A DNA stretch of 64,000 bases from Bacteroidales bacterium (lineage in GTDB: Bacteria > Bacteroidota > Bacteroidia > Bacteroidales > UBA12077). The stretch lies in the NCBI GenBank assembly GCA_030637515.1, contig DAOWGM010000003.1, positions 22,337-86,336 of the forward strand, read 5' to 3'. A program made the translations under genes and the position numbers. The notes beneath the pieces are model-generated. The model was not told the DNA's origin, did no database searches, and worked only from the letters and a program-made list of their open reading frames with translations. Below are positions 46,568 through 56,723 of the stretch, piece after piece (position 1 is the first letter of the stretch; each line of letters starts with the position of its first letter).

Positions 46568-47557
46568 ATGAAATCGATAAAATTTACTATAATTATTGGT
46601 GTTTTTTTGGTATTATTCTATAGTTGTGAGCCTTTAAGTACAATTAGAGTAGAAACGGTTGTGCCTGCTAATATTGAATTTCCAGGAAGTTTTAATAAAA
46701 TTGTTTTTATAAATCTGGAATCTGATCTTAATGATGATCAGAAGACTGATACCTTATTATATAAAATAATTACCCAAGAAATGAATTTGGGTTTTATTGA
46801 TGCAATAAAATCTACTGCCGGAATTGATTCTTCACGTTTTCTATATCTTAAAGGATTTCCTAATAAAAATAGAGTTTATAACAGGGATACAATATCTTGG
46901 TACTTTTTAGGTGAAATTGCAAAAAAAAGTGATGCAGATATCTTTATTATTCTTGATTCTATGAATTTACACATGAATAACGAAGAGTATACAGATACTT
47001 ATTCTTATCCTGTCGAATATTATAAATACAGAGAATTAAGAATTAGCGCTTTCTGGAGTGTTTACGATTTAATAGACAAAAAGAGATTAGATAAATATAA
47101 CTATACTGACACCTTGTATTGGGAGAAAGTCGGTTATATGAAGGCTGAAGTTGAAAAAAATATGCCAGGTGTTGAACAATGTATTCGCGAGGCAAGCTAC
47201 TTTACAGCTTCAGATTATGCAAAAAGGGTTTTTCCGGGCTGGCAAACTGAAATACGATATTATTTTGTAACTGGAAACAAAGATTTTAAACTTGCTGCTG
47301 AATTTGTTAAAAACAATAAATGGGAAGAAGCTTCCGTTTTTTGGGAAAAATACACAAAAGATATTGACAAAGAAATTGCAAGCAGAGCATGCTTCAATCT
47401 TGCACTTGCCAACGAAATGACAGGAAATCTTGATATAGCAATTGCATGGGCTGAAACATCAGAAAAAATTAAAAAGAAAAGCCGCACACGATATTATATC
47501 TACAATTTAAAGATGAGAAAAGAAGAGCTTGAGAAACTCGGCAAGCAGATTTATTAA
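46568..47557 (+). CDS. DUF6340-like lipoprotein
   Basis: The 329-residue protein has a lipoprotein signal with FYSC (Cys20). The mature chain starts EPLSTIRVETVVPANIEFP, followed by IVFINLESDLNDD; this pattern, with a central Y-rich domain (YYKYRELRISAFWSVYDL), matches what I know as DUF6340. The C-terminal 80 residues form helices like TPR units (KWEEASVFWEKYT, NLALANEMTGNLDIAIAWAE). Function is unknown. Confidence 0.75.
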   Translation: MKSIKFTIIIGVFLVLFYSCEPLSTIRVETVVPANIEFPGSFNKIVFINLESDLNDDQKTDTLLYKIITQEMNLGFIDAIKSTAGIDSSRFLYLKGFPNKNRVYNRDTISWYFLGEIAKKSDADIFIILDSMNLHMNNEEYTDTYSYPVEYYKYRELRISAFWSVYDLIDKKRLDKYNYTDTLYWEKVGYMKAEVEKNMPGVEQCIREASYFTASDYAKRVFPGWQTEIRYYFVTGNKDFKLAAEFVKNNKWEEASVFWEKYTKDIDKEIASRACFNLALANEMTGNLDIAIAWAETSEKIKKKSRTRYYIYNLKMRKEELEKLGKQIY

Positions 47558-47593
47558 TTCTTTCATTCTATCTCTAAAATGGATGCTTTTTAT

Positions 47594-47601
47594 TAATTTT
47601 G
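47594..47601 (+). promoter_or_regulatory. Putative -7 element of the M48 protease gene
   Basis: TAATTTTG matches TAnnTTTG. It contains the alternative TTG start at 47599, so it argues for ATG 47629 as the true start. Confidence 0.45.
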
Positions 47602-47628
47602 GAGCCTTATCTCAAAATTTATATAGAA

Positions 47629-48867
47629 ATGCATCAAATCATCTTTTATTTTATAATCGGTATAATACTATTTGATTATCTACTTGAACAGTTTCTTGAT
47701 TATTTAAATGCTACAAAAAGAAGCTCTGTATTGCCTTTAGAACTTAAAGGAATTTATGACGAAGAAAAATACCAAAAATCACAGGATTATGATAAGGTAA
47801 ATCATAAATTTTCGATTATTACAAGTAGTTTTAACTTGTTTCTGATACTTGTATTCCTCTATTTTTCAGGGTTTGCATTTATTGATGATTTTGCAAGATC
47901 TTATACATCAAATTCAATTTTTATAGCATTAATATTCTTTGGAATAATCATGTTTGCTTCTGACATACTGCATACTCCATTCAGTATTTACGATACTTTT
48001 GTTATTGAAGAGAAATTTGGCTTTAATAAAACCACAGTTAAAACCTTTATTCTTGATAAACTCAAAGCTTGGATTATAGCAGCATTAATAGGAGGAGGAT
48101 TACTTGCCCTTATTATTTGGTTTTACAATACTGTCGGCGAATTCTTTTGGGTTTATGCATGGATAGCTGTAAGTGCTTTTATGCTATTCATGACCATGTT
48201 TTATACATCATTAATAGTACCTTTATTTAATAAGTTAAAACCACTTGAAGAAGGAGAGTTAAAAACCGAAATAACATCTTTTTGCACAAAAGCAGGTTTT
48301 AAGCTCGATAATGTTTTTGTTATTGATGGATCAAAACGAAGTACAAAAGCAAATGCATATTTTAGCGGATTAGGTAAGAAAAAGAAAATAGTTCTTTATG
48401 ATACCTTAATAGAGAAATTAAGCAAAGAAGAAATTGTTGGTGTATTAGCTCATGAAATTGGTCATTATAAGAAAAAACACACCTTAATTTCAGTTTCTTC
48501 ATCTATTATACAAACTGGACTTACATTGTATATCTTATCACTATTTGTTGGAAATGCTGAATTATCAAGAGCTTTAGGTTCAGATATTCCCAGTTTTCAC
48601 TTAGGATTAATCACATTTGGATTCTTATATAGCCCAATCTCAACGATTATTGGATTGTTTATGAATGTTGTTTCGCGCAAGAACGAATATGCTGCAGATC
48701 AGTTTGCTTCTGAGAACTATGAAGGTGTTCATTTGCAAAATGCACTAAAAAATCTTTCTGTGACTAATCTGTCGAATTTAACTCCGCATCCTTGGTATGT
48801 TTTCTTTAATTATTCACATCCAACATTATTGCAACGTTTAAGGTTTATTGATAAATTTAATAAGTAA
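47629..48867 (+). CDS. M48 family metalloprotease, Ste24/CAAX protease type
   Basis: Starting at ATG 47629 (412 residues), this is a multi-pass inner-membrane zinc protease. The active site HEIGH is at 275-279 and the third ligand E353 lies in NEYAAD. About six hydrophobic segments flank it, as in Ste24 enzymes. The N-terminal DUF4157-free region (PLELKGIYDEEKYQKSQDY) is typical of the CAAX peptidase 1 N-terminal domain. Substrates in bacteria are not known. It lies 1 bp before cinA, so the two are likely cotranscribed. Confidence 0.92.
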   Translation: MHQIIFYFIIGIILFDYLLEQFLDYLNATKRSSVLPLELKGIYDEEKYQKSQDYDKVNHKFSIITSSFNLFLILVFLYFSGFAFIDDFARSYTSNSIFIALIFFGIIMFASDILHTPFSIYDTFVIEEKFGFNKTTVKTFILDKLKAWIIAALIGGGLLALIIWFYNTVGEFFWVYAWIAVSAFMLFMTMFYTSLIVPLFNKLKPLEEGELKTEITSFCTKAGFKLDNVFVIDGSKRSTKANAYFSGLGKKKKIVLYDTLIEKLSKEEIVGVLAHEIGHYKKKHTLISVSSSIIQTGLTLYILSLFVGNAELSRALGSDIPSFHLGLITFGFLYSPISTIIGLFMNVVSRKNEYAADQFASENYEGVHLQNALKNLSVTNLSNLTPHPWYVFFNYSHPTLLQRLRFIDKFNK

Positions 48868-48868
48868 A

Positions 48869-50116
48869 ATGAAAGCAGAAATAATTACCATTGGAGATGA
48901 AATTCTTATTGGACAGACTGTAGACACCAACTCAGCCTGGATGGCTAATAAGCTGAATCTTATTGGTGTTGATATTACCAGAATAAGCTCAATATCAGAT
49001 AAAAGCGTTGATATAGTTAAAGCTTTAGATAATGTTTCAAAAGAAACTGATTTTGTATTCATTACAGGAGGATTAGGACCTACAGACGATGATATAACAA
49101 AAAAGACATTAGCTGAATATTTCGAAACTAAGCTTATTCAGAATAAAGAAGTTCTAAATCATATTGAGCAATTCGTAATAAAACGCAAAGCTCACATGAA
49201 CGAACGCAATGTGAAACAAGCAGATGTTCCGGAAAATTGCAGAATAATTGAAAATAAATTGGGTACTGCACCGGGAATGTGGTTTGAAAAGGGTGGGTGC
49301 ACATTTATTTCAATGCCCGGAGTTCCTTTCGAGATGAAAGAAATGATGAGTAATTCTATTCTTCCTGAGCTTTCGGGAAGAAAAAGAGATATTCACATAC
49401 TACATAAGATCGTTTTAACGCAAGGTATTTCTGAATCGAAGCTTGCGGAAATACTGGAACCTTGGGAGAGTAAGTTGCCTGAGTTTATTTCTTTAGCATA
49501 TTTACCTTCTCCTGGTTTAATTAAGCTGAGATTGACTGCTAAAGGTATTGAATTGAGATTATTAGAAAATACAATATTAGAAAAGATAAAAGAACTTAAA
49601 AAAATTATACCTGATTTAATTTGTGGCTACGATTCTGATAAACTGGAAGAACTTGTTGGGAAAATTCTTTTAATGAAAGGACAGACTTTAGCAACTGCAG
49701 AAAGTTGTACAGGAGGTAATATTGCACATCTTATTACTTCTGTATCTGGTAGTTCTCAATATTTTAAAGGTGGAGTAGTTGCTTATGCAAATGAAATAAA
49801 AGAGAATACATTATCTGTAAGTAACAGTGATATAGATAAATATGGAGCTGTAAGTAAACAAGTAGTTGAACAAATGGCAAAGAGTATTTTAAATTTGTAT
49901 GACGCAGATTTTGCTATTGCAACTTCAGGAATTGCTGGTCCAAATGGCGGAACTGATGAAAAACCTGTAGGAACAACATGGATTGCTGTTGCCAGTAAAT
50001 CTAAGCTTATATCGAAGTTATATATATTTGGAGATCAGCGTGATAGAAACATACAAAGAGCGTCATTAACCGCTCTGAATATGCTGCAAAAACTGGCAAA
50101 TGATAAAGAAATGTAA
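48869..50116 (+). CDS. cinA: CinA family nicotinamide-nucleotide amidohydrolase
   Basis: CinA removes ammonia from nicotinamide mononucleotide in NAD salvage and may split ADP-ribose through its N-terminal domain. From ATG 48869 it has 415 residues. The N-terminal MoCF/MoeA-like domain shows ITIGDEILIGQ, FITGGLGPTDDD and SMPGVPFEM. The C-terminal amidase domain (about 250-415) shows ATAESCTGGNIAHLIT and GIAGPNGGTDEKPVG. The upstream in-frame ATG at 48848 overlaps the protease gene and is not used. Confidence 0.94.
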   Translation: MKAEIITIGDEILIGQTVDTNSAWMANKLNLIGVDITRISSISDKSVDIVKALDNVSKETDFVFITGGLGPTDDDITKKTLAEYFETKLIQNKEVLNHIEQFVIKRKAHMNERNVKQADVPENCRIIENKLGTAPGMWFEKGGCTFISMPGVPFEMKEMMSNSILPELSGRKRDIHILHKIVLTQGISESKLAEILEPWESKLPEFISLAYLPSPGLIKLRLTAKGIELRLLENTILEKIKELKKIIPDLICGYDSDKLEELVGKILLMKGQTLATAESCTGGNIAHLITSVSGSSQYFKGGVVAYANEIKENTLSVSNSDIDKYGAVSKQVVEQMAKSILNLYDADFAIATSGIAGPNGGTDEKPVGTTWIAVASKSKLISKLYIFGDQRDRNIQRASLTALNMLQKLANDKEM

Positions 50117-50210
50117 TTATTTATAAAAATAGTTTAAAATATTCTTGATTAATTAAATAAAATTCTCGTATTTTGCGATCTGTTTGAAATGAGATTAAAT
50201 TGAAAAAGAA

Positions 50211-50453
50211 ATGTCACAGATCTGTCAAATAACTGGAAAGAAAGTAATAGTTGGAAACAATGTTTCCCACTCGAAAAGAAGAACTAAGAGAAGATTTTAC
50301 CCGAACTTAATGGTAAAAAAATTATACTTCGAAGAAGAAGATCGTTGGATAACTCTTAAAGTTACGGCTGCTGGTATTAGAAATATTACCAAAAAGGGTT
50401 TAAAAACCGCTTTAAAAGAAGCCACAGAAAAAGGTTATATTACGAACTACTAA
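50211..50453 (+). CDS. rpmB: 50S ribosomal protein L28
   Basis: This 80-residue ribosomal protein shows the L28 pattern [27 protein letters not shown] and ends in a Lys-rich helix region. It carries two N-terminal Cys (Cys5 is in the start block) but lacks a full zinc ribbon. It leads the rpmB-rpmG-DUF4295-ftsY set, a usual order in Bacteroidota. Confidence 0.95.
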   Translation: MSQICQITGKKVIVGNNVSHSKRRTKRRFYPNLMVKKLYFEEEDRWITLKVTAAGIRNITKKGLKTALKEATEKGYITNY

Positions 50454-50469
50454 AAAGGAGAGCTATAAA

Positions 50470-50649
50470 ATGGCAAAAGGTAATAGAATTCAGGTAATAA
50501 TGGAATGTACAGAACATAAAGAATCTGGCATGCCTGGAACATCAAGATACATTACTACAAAGAATAAGAAAAATACTACTGAAAGAATGGAATTGAAAAA
50601 ATACAATCCTATTCTTAAGAAAGTAACAGTTCATAAAGAAATAAAATAA
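50470..50649 (+). CDS. rpmG: 50S ribosomal protein L33
   Basis: A 59-residue protein begins [17 protein letters not shown], with [12 protein letters not shown] and the ending [16 protein letters not shown], which is L33. Only one Cys remains, so this is a zinc-free form. It lies 16 bp after rpmB and has an AAGGAG Shine-Dalgarno motif at 50455-50460, unusual in this phylum. Confidence 0.95.
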   Translation: MAKGNRIQVIMECTEHKESGMPGTSRYITTKNKKNTTERMELKKYNPILKKVTVHKEIK

Positions 50650-50656
50650 TTAAGCT

Positions 50657-50806
50657 ATGGCAAAGAAGGCAGTTGCAAGTTTACAAAAAGGTGCTGGAAG
50701 AAATTATACAAAATGTATAAAGATGGTAAAAACCGAAAACGGTTTCCAGTATGCACAGGAAATGGTACATAACGACGACGTAAAAGAGTTCTTTGCTAAA
50801 AAGTAA
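50657..50806 (+). CDS. DUF4295 small basic protein
   Basis: A 49-residue protein begins MAKKAVASLQKGAGRNYTK and ends VKEFFAKK. This DUF4295 protein is nearly always found after L33 in Bacteroidota and is probably ribosome-associated. It lies 7 bp after rpmG. The exact function is unknown. Confidence 0.92.
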   Translation: MAKKAVASLQKGAGRNYTKCIKMVKTENGFQYAQEMVHNDDVKEFFAKK

Positions 50807-50830
50807 TTCTTATTTACATAAAATTATATT

Positions 50831-50864
50831 AAAAGCTTTCTGTTTTAAGGAAAGCTTTTTTTAT
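50831..50864 (+). terminator. Terminator after DUF4295 gene
   Basis: AAAAGCTTTC (50831-50840) pairs with GAAAGCTTTT (50850-50859), followed by a T run. It separates the ribosomal genes from ftsY, or attenuates read-through. Confidence 0.75.
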
Positions 50865-50928
50865 TTCAGCTATTCGCTAAAATGTATTAATTTAGCAGCC
50901 TTACTTATTAATTCGAATAACTATTTTC

Positions 50929-51876
50929 ATGGGAACATTTGGAATATTTTCAAAGGAAAAGAAGGATACTCTGGATAAGGGATTAGCAAAAACAAAAGAA
51001 AGTGTGTTTAAGAAGCTTTCTCGTGCAGTTGTTGGTAAATCTACGGTAGATGACGAGGTGCTTGATAATCTTGAAGAAGTACTTATTACTTCTGATGTTG
51101 GGGTGGATACAACCTTGAAAATAATTGAAAGAATAGAAGAACGAGTGTCTAATGAAAGATATCTTGGCACAGGCGAGCTCAATGAAATTTTAAAAGAAGA
51201 AATTGCGACTTTATTAGAGGAAAATAATTCCGGTGATATCAATTTATCTTTTAATGCAGATGAAGGTCCTTATGTAATTATGGTTGTGGGAGTTAATGGT
51301 GTTGGTAAGACAACAACTATTGGTAAGCTTGCATATCAATTTAAGAACTTAGGAAAAAGCGTTTATCTCGGAGCTGCTGATACATTCCGTGCTGCAGCTG
51401 TTGATCAGCTTGCTATATGGGCAGAAAGAACAGGTGTGCCAATCATAAAACAAAAAATGGGATCTGATCCTGCTTCTGTTGCTTTTGATACTCTTAAATC
51501 AGCAAAAACAAATAATGCGGATATTGCAATTATTGATACAGCCGGACGTTTGCACAACAAAATAAACCTGATGAACGAATTAGGTAAAATTAAAAATGTT
51601 ATGCAGAAAGTAATTCCGGGTGCACCTCACGAAATACTTCTTATACTTGATGGATCAACTGGTCAGAATGCATTTGAGCAGGCAAAACAATTTACCAAAG
51701 CTACTGATGTAAATGCACTTGCACTTACAAAATTAGATGGAACTGCTAAAGGTGGTGTGGTAATAGGAATTTCTGATCAATTTAAGATTCCTGTAAAATA
51801 TATTGGAATAGGTGAAGGTGTGGAAGATCTTCAGGTATTCAATAAAAAAGAATTCGTTGATTCTTTATTTTCCTAA
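50929..51876 (+). CDS. ftsY: Signal recognition particle receptor FtsY
   Basis: FtsY docks SRP-bound ribosomes at the inner membrane by pairing its NG domain with that of Ffh. The 315-residue protein lacks the long acidic N-terminal A domain of E. coli FtsY. It shows the P-loop GVNGVGKT at 121-128, DTFRAAAVDQL, DTAGRLH, LDGSTGQNA and ALTKLDGTAKGG. It follows the ribosomal gene set and precedes rimO by 42 bp. Confidence 0.96.
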   Translation: MGTFGIFSKEKKDTLDKGLAKTKESVFKKLSRAVVGKSTVDDEVLDNLEEVLITSDVGVDTTLKIIERIEERVSNERYLGTGELNEILKEEIATLLEENNSGDINLSFNADEGPYVIMVVGVNGVGKTTTIGKLAYQFKNLGKSVYLGAADTFRAAAVDQLAIWAERTGVPIIKQKMGSDPASVAFDTLKSAKTNNADIAIIDTAGRLHNKINLMNELGKIKNVMQKVIPGAPHEILLILDGSTGQNAFEQAKQFTKATDVNALALTKLDGTAKGGVVIGISDQFKIPVKYIGIGEGVEDLQVFNKKEFVDSLFS

Positions 51877-51918
51877 TTAGTTGTAGTTGATTTTCCTTAA
51901 AATAATTCATAATAATTT

Positions 51919-53223
51919 ATGAAAACCAAAGGCGATAAAAAAGTTAATATTATTACTATGGGATGCTCTAAGAATCTTGTTGATTCAGAATCCTTAATGC
52001 GACAACTTGAATCAAATGGTTTTCAGGTTGTTCATGATTCAAATAAACCTTCTGATATTGTAATAATTAATACCTGTGGTTTTATTAATGATGCTAAAAA
52101 GGAATCCATAGAAACTATTTTGCAATTCGAGGGACTTAGAGATACTAAGAAAATCGAAAAATTATTTGTATTTGGTTGTTTATCTGAAAGATATAAAGAA
52201 GAGCTTGAAAAAGAGATTCCTGTGGTTGATAAATTCTTTGGAGTAAACAGTCTGAAAGAGTTAATTGAAGAAACAGGAGCAAATTATAAAGAAGAGCTAA
52301 TTGGAGAGCGTTTTTTAACTACGCCAAAACACTACGCATATCTTAAGATTTCTGAGGGATGCGATAGAACTTGTTCATTTTGTGCAATTCCTTTGATTAA
52401 AGGAAAACATAAGTCAAGACCCATAGAAGAACTGATTAAAGAAGCAGAATTCTTAATTCAGAAAGGAGTAAAGGAAATTATACTTATCGCCCAGGATTTA
52501 TCTTATTATGGCATTGATATTTACAAAGAATATAAACTTGCTGAGCTAATAGATCGTCTTTCTGATTTAAAAGGTCTGAAATGGCTTCGTTTACATTACA
52601 CTTTTCCTGCAAAATTTCCAATGGACATTTTAGAGGTAATGAAAACAAAATCTAATATTTGCAAGTATATGGATATTCCTGTGCAGCATATTAGCGATAA
52701 GCTCCTAAAAATGATGCGTAGAGGAATAACAAAACAGCAAACATATGATCTAATAAATCATTTTAGAAAGGAAATTCCCGGGATGGCACTCAGAACAACT
52801 TTACTTGTTGGACATCCAGGAGAGACTGATGAAGATTTTAATGAACTTGTTGAGTTTGTTCGTTTTGCCAAGTTTGAGAGATTAGGTGTTTTTACGTATT
52901 CTGAAGAAGAAAATACCTATTCAGCAATGAATTTTAAAGATGATATTCCGTTCTCAATTAAACGATCGAGAATGGAAAAAATAATGGAAGTACAACGTGA
53001 AGTTTCCAATGAATTAAATAAGAGTAGGATAGGAGACTTATATGAAGTTCTTATTGAACGAAAAGAAGGCGATTATTATGTTGGTAGAACAGAGTTTGAC
53101 TCGCCAGATGTTGATAATGAGGTAATTGTAAAGTCCGAAAATAAGAGACTTCGTATCGGAAGTTTTTATAAAATAAGAATCACAGACTCCGATGATTTTG
53201 ATCTGACGGGAGAATTAGCATAA
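51919..53223 (+). CDS. rimO: Ribosomal protein S12 methylthiotransferase RimO
   Basis: RimO adds a methylthio group to the beta carbon of an Asp in ribosomal protein S12. The 434-residue protein has an N-terminal UPF0004 domain with Cys ligands (GCSKNLVDSE with Cys16, INTCGF and FGCLSER), the radical SAM triad C148, C152 and C155 (CDRTCSFC) and a C-terminal TRAM domain. The LVDSE after the first Cys separates RimO from MiaB. It ends at a strong terminator shared with tpx. Confidence 0.95.
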   Translation: MKTKGDKKVNIITMGCSKNLVDSESLMRQLESNGFQVVHDSNKPSDIVIINTCGFINDAKKESIETILQFEGLRDTKKIEKLFVFGCLSERYKEELEKEIPVVDKFFGVNSLKELIEETGANYKEELIGERFLTTPKHYAYLKISEGCDRTCSFCAIPLIKGKHKSRPIEELIKEAEFLIQKGVKEIILIAQDLSYYGIDIYKEYKLAELIDRLSDLKGLKWLRLHYTFPAKFPMDILEVMKTKSNICKYMDIPVQHISDKLLKMMRRGITKQQTYDLINHFRKEIPGMALRTTLLVGHPGETDEDFNELVEFVRFAKFERLGVFTYSEEENTYSAMNFKDDIPFSIKRSRMEKIMEVQREVSNELNKSRIGDLYEVLIERKEGDYYVGRTEFDSPDVDNEVIVKSENKRLRIGSFYKIRITDSDDFDLTGELA

Positions 53224-53251
53224 AAAAAGCCGGTTTTTAACCGGCTTTTTT
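53222..53251. terminator. Bidirectional terminator between rimO and tpx
   Basis: AAGCCGGTT (53227-53235) pairs with AACCGGCTT (53239-53247), with A on the left and T on the right. The two genes converge here. Confidence 0.9.
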
Positions 53252-53252
53252 A

Positions 53253-53768
53253 TTAGATATATTCTTTTGCAATTTTTATTGCCGTATTATAATCAGGCTC
53301 ATCCGTTATTTCTGGAACATATTCTACATGCCTCACAATATTTTCCTTATCAATAACAACTACACCTCTCGCTACTAAACGCAATTCTTCAATTAGAAAG
53401 CCATATTTCGACGAAAAATCTAAATTCTTATGATCTGAAAGAGTCGTAATGTTTTCAATACCTTCAGCACCACAAAAACGACCAAGAGCAAAAGGTAAGT
53501 CGTTTGAAATAGCTAATATTTCAATATCATTGCTTAAAGCAGAAGCTTCCTTGTTAAATACATGTGCTTGTTTTGAGCAAACTCCAGTATCAATAGAAGG
53601 AAATAAAGATAAAATCTTAACTTTCCCATCAAAATCAGATAGCTTAACTTCCTGAAAGCTATTGTTTGCAACGCTAAAATCAACTGCTTTATCATTTACT
53701 TTTATTTCTTTACCAATTAAGGTTAAAGGATTTCCCTTTGAAGTAATTTTTGTATTATTCTTTTCCAT
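53253..53768 (-). CDS. tpx: Thiol peroxidase Tpx
   Basis: Tpx is an atypical 2-Cys peroxiredoxin that reduces hydrogen peroxide and alkyl peroxides using thioredoxin. The 171-residue protein has peroxidatic Cys64 in PSIDTGVCSKQ and the resolving Cys99 in GRFCGAEGIEN, the usual Tpx spacing. It has no signal peptide here, so it is probably cytosolic. It lies downstream of clpC on the same strand, separated by the clpC terminator. Confidence 0.95.
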   Translation of the reverse strand: MEKNNTKITSKGNPLTLIGKEIKVNDKAVDFSVANNSFQEVKLSDFDGKVKILSLFPSIDTGVCSKQAHVFNKEASALSNDIEILAISNDLPFALGRFCGAEGIENITTLSDHKNLDFSSKYGFLIEELRLVARGVVVIDKENIVRHVEYVPEITDEPDYNTAIKIAKEYI

Positions 53769-53792
53769 TAAATTAGATTTAAAATATTTGTA

Positions 53793-53828
53793 AAAAAAAA
53801 CCTTACTTGTAACATAATAAGTAAGGTT
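53793..53828 (-). terminator. Terminator of clpC
   Basis: AAACCTTACTT (53798-53808) pairs with AAGTAAGGTTT (53818-53828). On the minus strand a T run follows, just after the clpC stop at 53837. Confidence 0.8.
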
Positions 53829-53836
53829 TTGTTGAA

Positions 53837-56377
53837 TTATTTAGCGTCTTTTTCTTTCGGTTTGAGCTTTTTTGTTTTCTTTTTTTGATCAATTACTATT
53901 TCATCTTTCTCTTTATCATAACCAACGAGTATAATATCACCCTGTTTTAGGTTAGATTTAATGATTACTTCAGCCATTGGATCTTCAAGGTACTTCTGAA
54001 TAGCTCTTTTTAACGGACGAGCACCAAAATCAGGATCAAAACCTTTTTCTGTAATATAATCTTTAGCTTCATTTGTTAATTCAATATTGTAACCCAGCGC
54101 ATTTACTCTTTCAAATAAACCTTTAAGCTCAATATCAATTATCTTGTAAATATCTTCTTTAACAAGAGAATTAAAAATTACGATATCATCAAGGCGATTA
54201 ATGAATTCGGGTGCAAACGAGCGCTTTAGAGCATTTTGTATTACGCTTTTTGCATGCTGACTCGATGATTCCTGTTTAGCACGTGTTGAAAAACCAACTC
54301 CTTGACCGAAATCTTTTAGTTGCCTACTTCCAATGTTAGAAGTCATTATAATTATTGTATTCCTGAAATCAATTCTTCTTCCAAGGCTATCAGTAAGCTG
54401 TCCTTCATCTAAAACTTGCAATAATAAATGGAATACATCTGGATGCGCTTTTTCAATTTCATCAAGCAATATTACAGAATATGGTCTGCGTCTAACTTTT
54501 TCAGTTAATTGTCCGCCTTCTTCATATCCAATATATCCCGGAGGAGCTCCTACAAGTCGTGATACTGAGAATTTCTCCATATATTCACTCATATCCATAC
54601 GGATAAGATTATCAACACTATCGAATAAGTATAATGCAAGAATTTTTGCAAGCTGTGTTTTACCAACACCAGTAGGTCCTAAGAAAATAAACGAACCAAT
54701 TGGTTTGTTAGGATCTTTAAGACCAGCACGGTTTCTTTGAATTGATTTTACAATTTTTGTTATCGCTTCATCCTGACCGATTACCTGTGTTTTAAGTTCA
54801 TCGCCCATTTTCATTAAACGAGAACCTTCAGCCTGAGCAATACGCTGTACAGGAACACCTGTCATCATAGCAACAACTTCGGCTACTTCTTCTTCAGAAA
54901 CTTGTTCGCGATTTTTTACAAGCTCTTTTTCCCAGTTATCTTTCTCTTTATCAAGAGCCTCAATTAATTTCTTCTCGCTATCTCTGAAATTAGCTGCTAA
55001 TTCGAAGTTTTGATTTTTTACTGCAGATACTTTTTCAGCTCTAACTGTTTCAATTTGCTTTTCAAGATCAATAATCTGACTTGGAACCACAATATTTGAA
55101 ATATGCACTCTCGAACCAGATTCATCAAGTGCATCAATAGCTTTATCCGGCAAATGACGATCACTAATATATCGCATTGTTAACTTAACACAAGCTTCAA
55201 TTGCATCATCGGTATAAGTTACATTATGATGATCTTCATAACGACTTTTAATATTATGTAGAATTTCAGCTGTTTCTTCTTCAGTAGTAGGGTCTACCAT
55301 TATTTTCTGGAATCTTCTTTCCAGTGCACCATCTTTTTCTATATGCTGACGATATTCGTCTAATGTTGTTGCTCCAATACATTGTATTTCGCCACGAGCA
55401 AGAGAAGGTTTTAACATATTAGCAGCATCAAGTGATCCGGTTGCACCACCAGCGCCAACAATAGTATGTATTTCATCAATAAAGAGAATAATGTTGGATG
55501 ATTTACCAAGCTCATTTAAAATAGCTTTCATTCTTTCCTCAAACTGACCTCTGTATTTTGTACCGGCAACAATTGAAGCTAAATCCAGTGTAATAACTCT
55601 TTTATCGAATAAAACACGGGATACTTTTCTTTGAATAATTCGTAATGCAAGACCTTCTACAATTGCAGATTTTCCAACACCAGGCTCACCAATTAATACC
55701 GGATTATTCTTTTTTCTTCGGCTTAAGATCTGAGCTAAACGTTCAATTTCTTTTTCACGACCAACAATAGGGTCAAGCGCATTGTCTTCACCGGCTTTTG
55801 TAAGATCTATTCCAAAGTTATCAAGCACAGGTGTTTCTGATTTTGATTTCTGGCTTGCTTGAGAAGAACCACCGCCACTACTTTTACCTGATCCAAAAGG
55901 CATTTCATTTTCTTCGTCCTCAAAGTCGGCTTTAGCTTCAGGTTGGTAGCCTTCAATTTCAGTTCTTATGCTTTGATAATCTATACTTTGCTCTTCAAGT
56001 ATTTGAGTTACAACGCTGTTTTCATCTTTAAGAATCGATAATAATAAATGACCAGTGTTTATTGTAGAACTACTAAAAGATTTTGCTTCTAAATAAACAA
56101 GTTTTAAAGCTCTTTCAGCTGTTTTAAATAAAGGAATATTATCGGTATCTGTGATTTTGAAATTTTCTTCAGATCTGATTCTAAATTCAATAGATTTTTT
56201 TAGATTATTCAGATCAATATTTAAATTCTCAAGCACAGTAACAGCAATGCCTTCACCCTCACGTAAGATCCCTAAAAGTAGGTGTTCTGTGCCAATATAT
56301 GCATTACCAAGACGAACAGCCTCTTCTTTACTGTAACTTAAAACATCTTTTATTCTTTGCGAAAATTTTGCATCCAT
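53837..56377 (-). CDS. clpC: ATP-dependent Clp protease ATP-binding subunit ClpC
   Basis: ClpC is a hexameric unfoldase that feeds ClpP and can disaggregate proteins. The 846-residue protein has two Clp_N repeats at about 1-150, a Gly/Ser-rich linker, AAA+ module 1 with Walker A GEPGVGKS at 230-237, a UVR/middle-domain stretch near 440-500 and AAA+ module 2 with GPTGVGKT at 567-574. The C-terminal part is rich in Lys. The family in this phylum is usually annotated ClpC. It is divergent from gyrA. Confidence 0.94.
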   Translation of the reverse strand: MDAKFSQRIKDVLSYSKEEAVRLGNAYIGTEHLLLGILREGEGIAVTVLENLNIDLNNLKKSIEFRIRSEENFKITDTDNIPLFKTAERALKLVYLEAKSFSSSTINTGHLLLSILKDENSVVTQILEEQSIDYQSIRTEIEGYQPEAKADFEDEENEMPFGSGKSSGGGSSQASQKSKSETPVLDNFGIDLTKAGEDNALDPIVGREKEIERLAQILSRRKKNNPVLIGEPGVGKSAIVEGLALRIIQRKVSRVLFDKRVITLDLASIVAGTKYRGQFEERMKAILNELGKSSNIILFIDEIHTIVGAGGATGSLDAANMLKPSLARGEIQCIGATTLDEYRQHIEKDGALERRFQKIMVDPTTEEETAEILHNIKSRYEDHHNVTYTDDAIEACVKLTMRYISDRHLPDKAIDALDESGSRVHISNIVVPSQIIDLEKQIETVRAEKVSAVKNQNFELAANFRDSEKKLIEALDKEKDNWEKELVKNREQVSEEEVAEVVAMMTGVPVQRIAQAEGSRLMKMGDELKTQVIGQDEAITKIVKSIQRNRAGLKDPNKPIGSFIFLGPTGVGKTQLAKILALYLFDSVDNLIRMDMSEYMEKFSVSRLVGAPPGYIGYEEGGQLTEKVRRRPYSVILLDEIEKAHPDVFHLLLQVLDEGQLTDSLGRRIDFRNTIIIMTSNIGSRQLKDFGQGVGFSTRAKQESSSQHAKSVIQNALKRSFAPEFINRLDDIVIFNSLVKEDIYKIIDIELKGLFERVNALGYNIELTNEAKDYITEKGFDPDFGARPLKRAIQKYLEDPMAEVIIKSNLKQGDIILVGYDKEKDEIVIDQKKKTKKLKPKEKDAK

Positions 56378-56420
56378 GTTTTTATAATAATTATTAAAAG
56401 ATTTCAGTTTATATATTTTA

Positions 56421-56428
56421 CAAAATTA
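56421..56428 (-). promoter_or_regulatory. Putative -7 element of clpC
   Basis: On the minus strand TAATTTTG matches TAnnTTTG and lies 43 nt before the clpC ATG. Confidence 0.4.
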
Positions 56429-56669
56429 ATATAACCATACTTAAAATTAAAATAAATAAATAAATAACAGAAATAAATATTTATATACAAGTTAAAACAA
56501 TTTTAAAGAATAATGGCAAAAAGTTAAAACAAATTAATAATCAACTTGTTCAGGCAACTTTTTATTGGTAGAAGTAACATGTTTAAAAATACAGATTGTT
56601 ATGAACAAAAATATGTTGAAAAAACGAAATTATAACCCGAAAATATTCGTTTAAAAAAGGCTATTTTAG

Positions 56670-56677
56670 TACTTTTG
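56670..56677 (+). promoter_or_regulatory. Putative -7 element of gyrA
   Basis: TACTTTTG matches TAnnTTTG and lies 46 nt before the gyrA ATG. The -33 box is not clear. Confidence 0.45.
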
Positions 56678-56723
56678 TATGAATTTTAAAAAATAGGAAA
56701 GAATCAATTTAAAAGCTTGATAT

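Larger units (their letters stand above)
56378..56723. other. Divergent intergenic region between clpC and gyrA
   Basis: No gene is seen. It is very AT-rich and contains a TAAA run at about 56447-56466. A minus-strand -7 box for clpC lies at 56421-56428 and a plus-strand -7 box for gyrA at 56670-56677. No heat-shock element of a recognised kind (CIRCE-like inverted repeat) was found before clpC. Confidence 0.6.

Noticed and set aside
54333..54740. Open frame of 135 codons opposite clpC
   Set aside because: Antisense shadow of clpC; no start context or family match.
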